A stretch of DNA of 8,754 nucleotides, taken from an uncultured Lachnospiraceae bacterium (lineage in GTDB: Bacteria; Bacillota; Clostridia; Lachnospirales; Lachnospiraceae). Below are positions 6,394 through 8,754 of this stretch, in pieces (within the stretch, counting starts at the first letter, position 1; each line of letters opens with the position of its first letter). The notes below the pieces were generated by a model that worked only from the letters and a program-made list of their open reading frames with translations, was not told the origin of the DNA and ran no database searches. A program made the position numbers and the translations under genes. The stretch lies in assembly GCA_945827765.1 (NCBI GenBank), contig CALZPS010000050.1, positions 1 through 8,754 of the forward strand. Direction: 5' to 3'.

Positions 6394-6568
6394 GTAACCA
6401 TTCAGCCATGCGTTAAATGTCAGAAGTGGATGTGTTATGTTCACATAGAAACAAACATTTCTGACATTTGGCATATGGCGTTTCGCCGTCAGTCACAGCC
6501 TAAAGCTGCCTTGGCAGCGAATAGCCTTTGAAAAAGGCTGGCTGTGACCTGTATGGCTGAATGATTAC
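6394..6568 (+). ncRNA. Multi-branched structured element upstream of PFOR, unassigned
   Basis: Nested inverted repeats fill almost the whole span. The closing stem P1 is CATTCAGCCAT (6399-6409) with ATGGCTGAATG (6553-6563), extended outward by GTAA/TTAC past one mismatch. Inside it, P2 pairs AAATGTCAGAAGTG (6415-6428) with CATTTCTGACATTT (6456-6469) and is capped by a second stem ATGTG/CACAT. P3 is GGCG-TTT-CGCC (6477-6487). P4 pairs GTCACAGCC (6492-6500) with GGCTGTGAC (6540-6548) and encloses P5, GCTGCC/GGCAGC (6505-6518), and P6, AGCCTTT/AAAGGCT (6523-6539). The fold gives a cloverleaf-like RNA of about 175 bases ending 24 bases before the PFOR Shine-Dalgarno. No ORF, T tail or known riboswitch core is evident. 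Strand is assigned only from the downstream gene. It may be a leader RNA or a mobile-type repeat with terminal inverted repeats. Confidence 0.6.
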
Positions 6569-6590
6569 GAATGAAACACAATGCACTTAA

Positions 6591-8754
<2,164 letters not shown>

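Noticed and set aside
6394..6568. Known riboswitch, T-box or tRNA-like gene
   Set aside because: I see no T-box core, no TPP, cobalamin, SAM, lysine, glycine or fluoride consensus that I can recall, and no tRNA arm consensus. The cloverleaf outline alone is not enough.

Overview
The window reads as an 8.7 kb assembly contig from a Gram-positive, anaerobic member of the Clostridia, most likely a gut Lachnospiraceae. The evidence is a homodimeric pyruvate:ferredoxin oxidoreductase, the rpe-thiN gene order of Firmicutes, strong AGGAGG-type ribosome binding sites, U-tailed intrinsic terminators and a cytoplasmic GH3 glycosidase. The family-level assignment is inference. The contig is not clean. 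Bases 1-42 and 8708-8754 are untrimmed Illumina Nextera (Tn5) library adapters, including what look like the i5 and i7 index barcodes, so both edge genes are cut and continue in frame into synthetic sequence.

All genes are on the + strand. From left to right: (1) a 5'-truncated rpe (ribulose-phosphate 3-epimerase) and thiN (thiamine pyrophosphokinase), the end of a conserved housekeeping cluster; (2) an 810-residue GH3 beta-glucosidase-type enzyme with its own ribosome binding site, ended by an intrinsic terminator; (3) a 385-bp intergenic region with a good sigma-A-type promoter and three hairpins, leading to ychF (universally conserved ATPase of the Obg group); (4) a terminator-like hairpin immediately in front of lgt (prolipoprotein diacylglyceryl transferase), which ends in another intrinsic terminator; (5) a 321-bp intergenic region dominated by an elaborate multi-branched inverted-repeat structure (6394-6568); (6) a PFOR gene (nifJ/por type), cut by the contig end inside its first ferredoxin-like cysteine motif.

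The genes do not form one pathway. Rpe feeds the pentose phosphate pathway. ThiN makes thiamine pyrophosphate, the cofactor of transketolase and of the PFOR at the other end. The GH3 enzyme would release glucose or related sugars from imported glycosides. YchF and Lgt are core translation-associated and envelope functions. PFOR converts pyruvate to acetyl-CoA and reduced ferredoxin, a central step of clostridial fermentation.

I see no CRISPR array, transposase, phage gene, tRNA, rRNA or defence system. The most interesting unexplained signal is the nested hairpin element of about 175 bp upstream of PFOR. It could be a structured leader RNA or a dispersed non-coding repeat, and sequence alone cannot decide between them.
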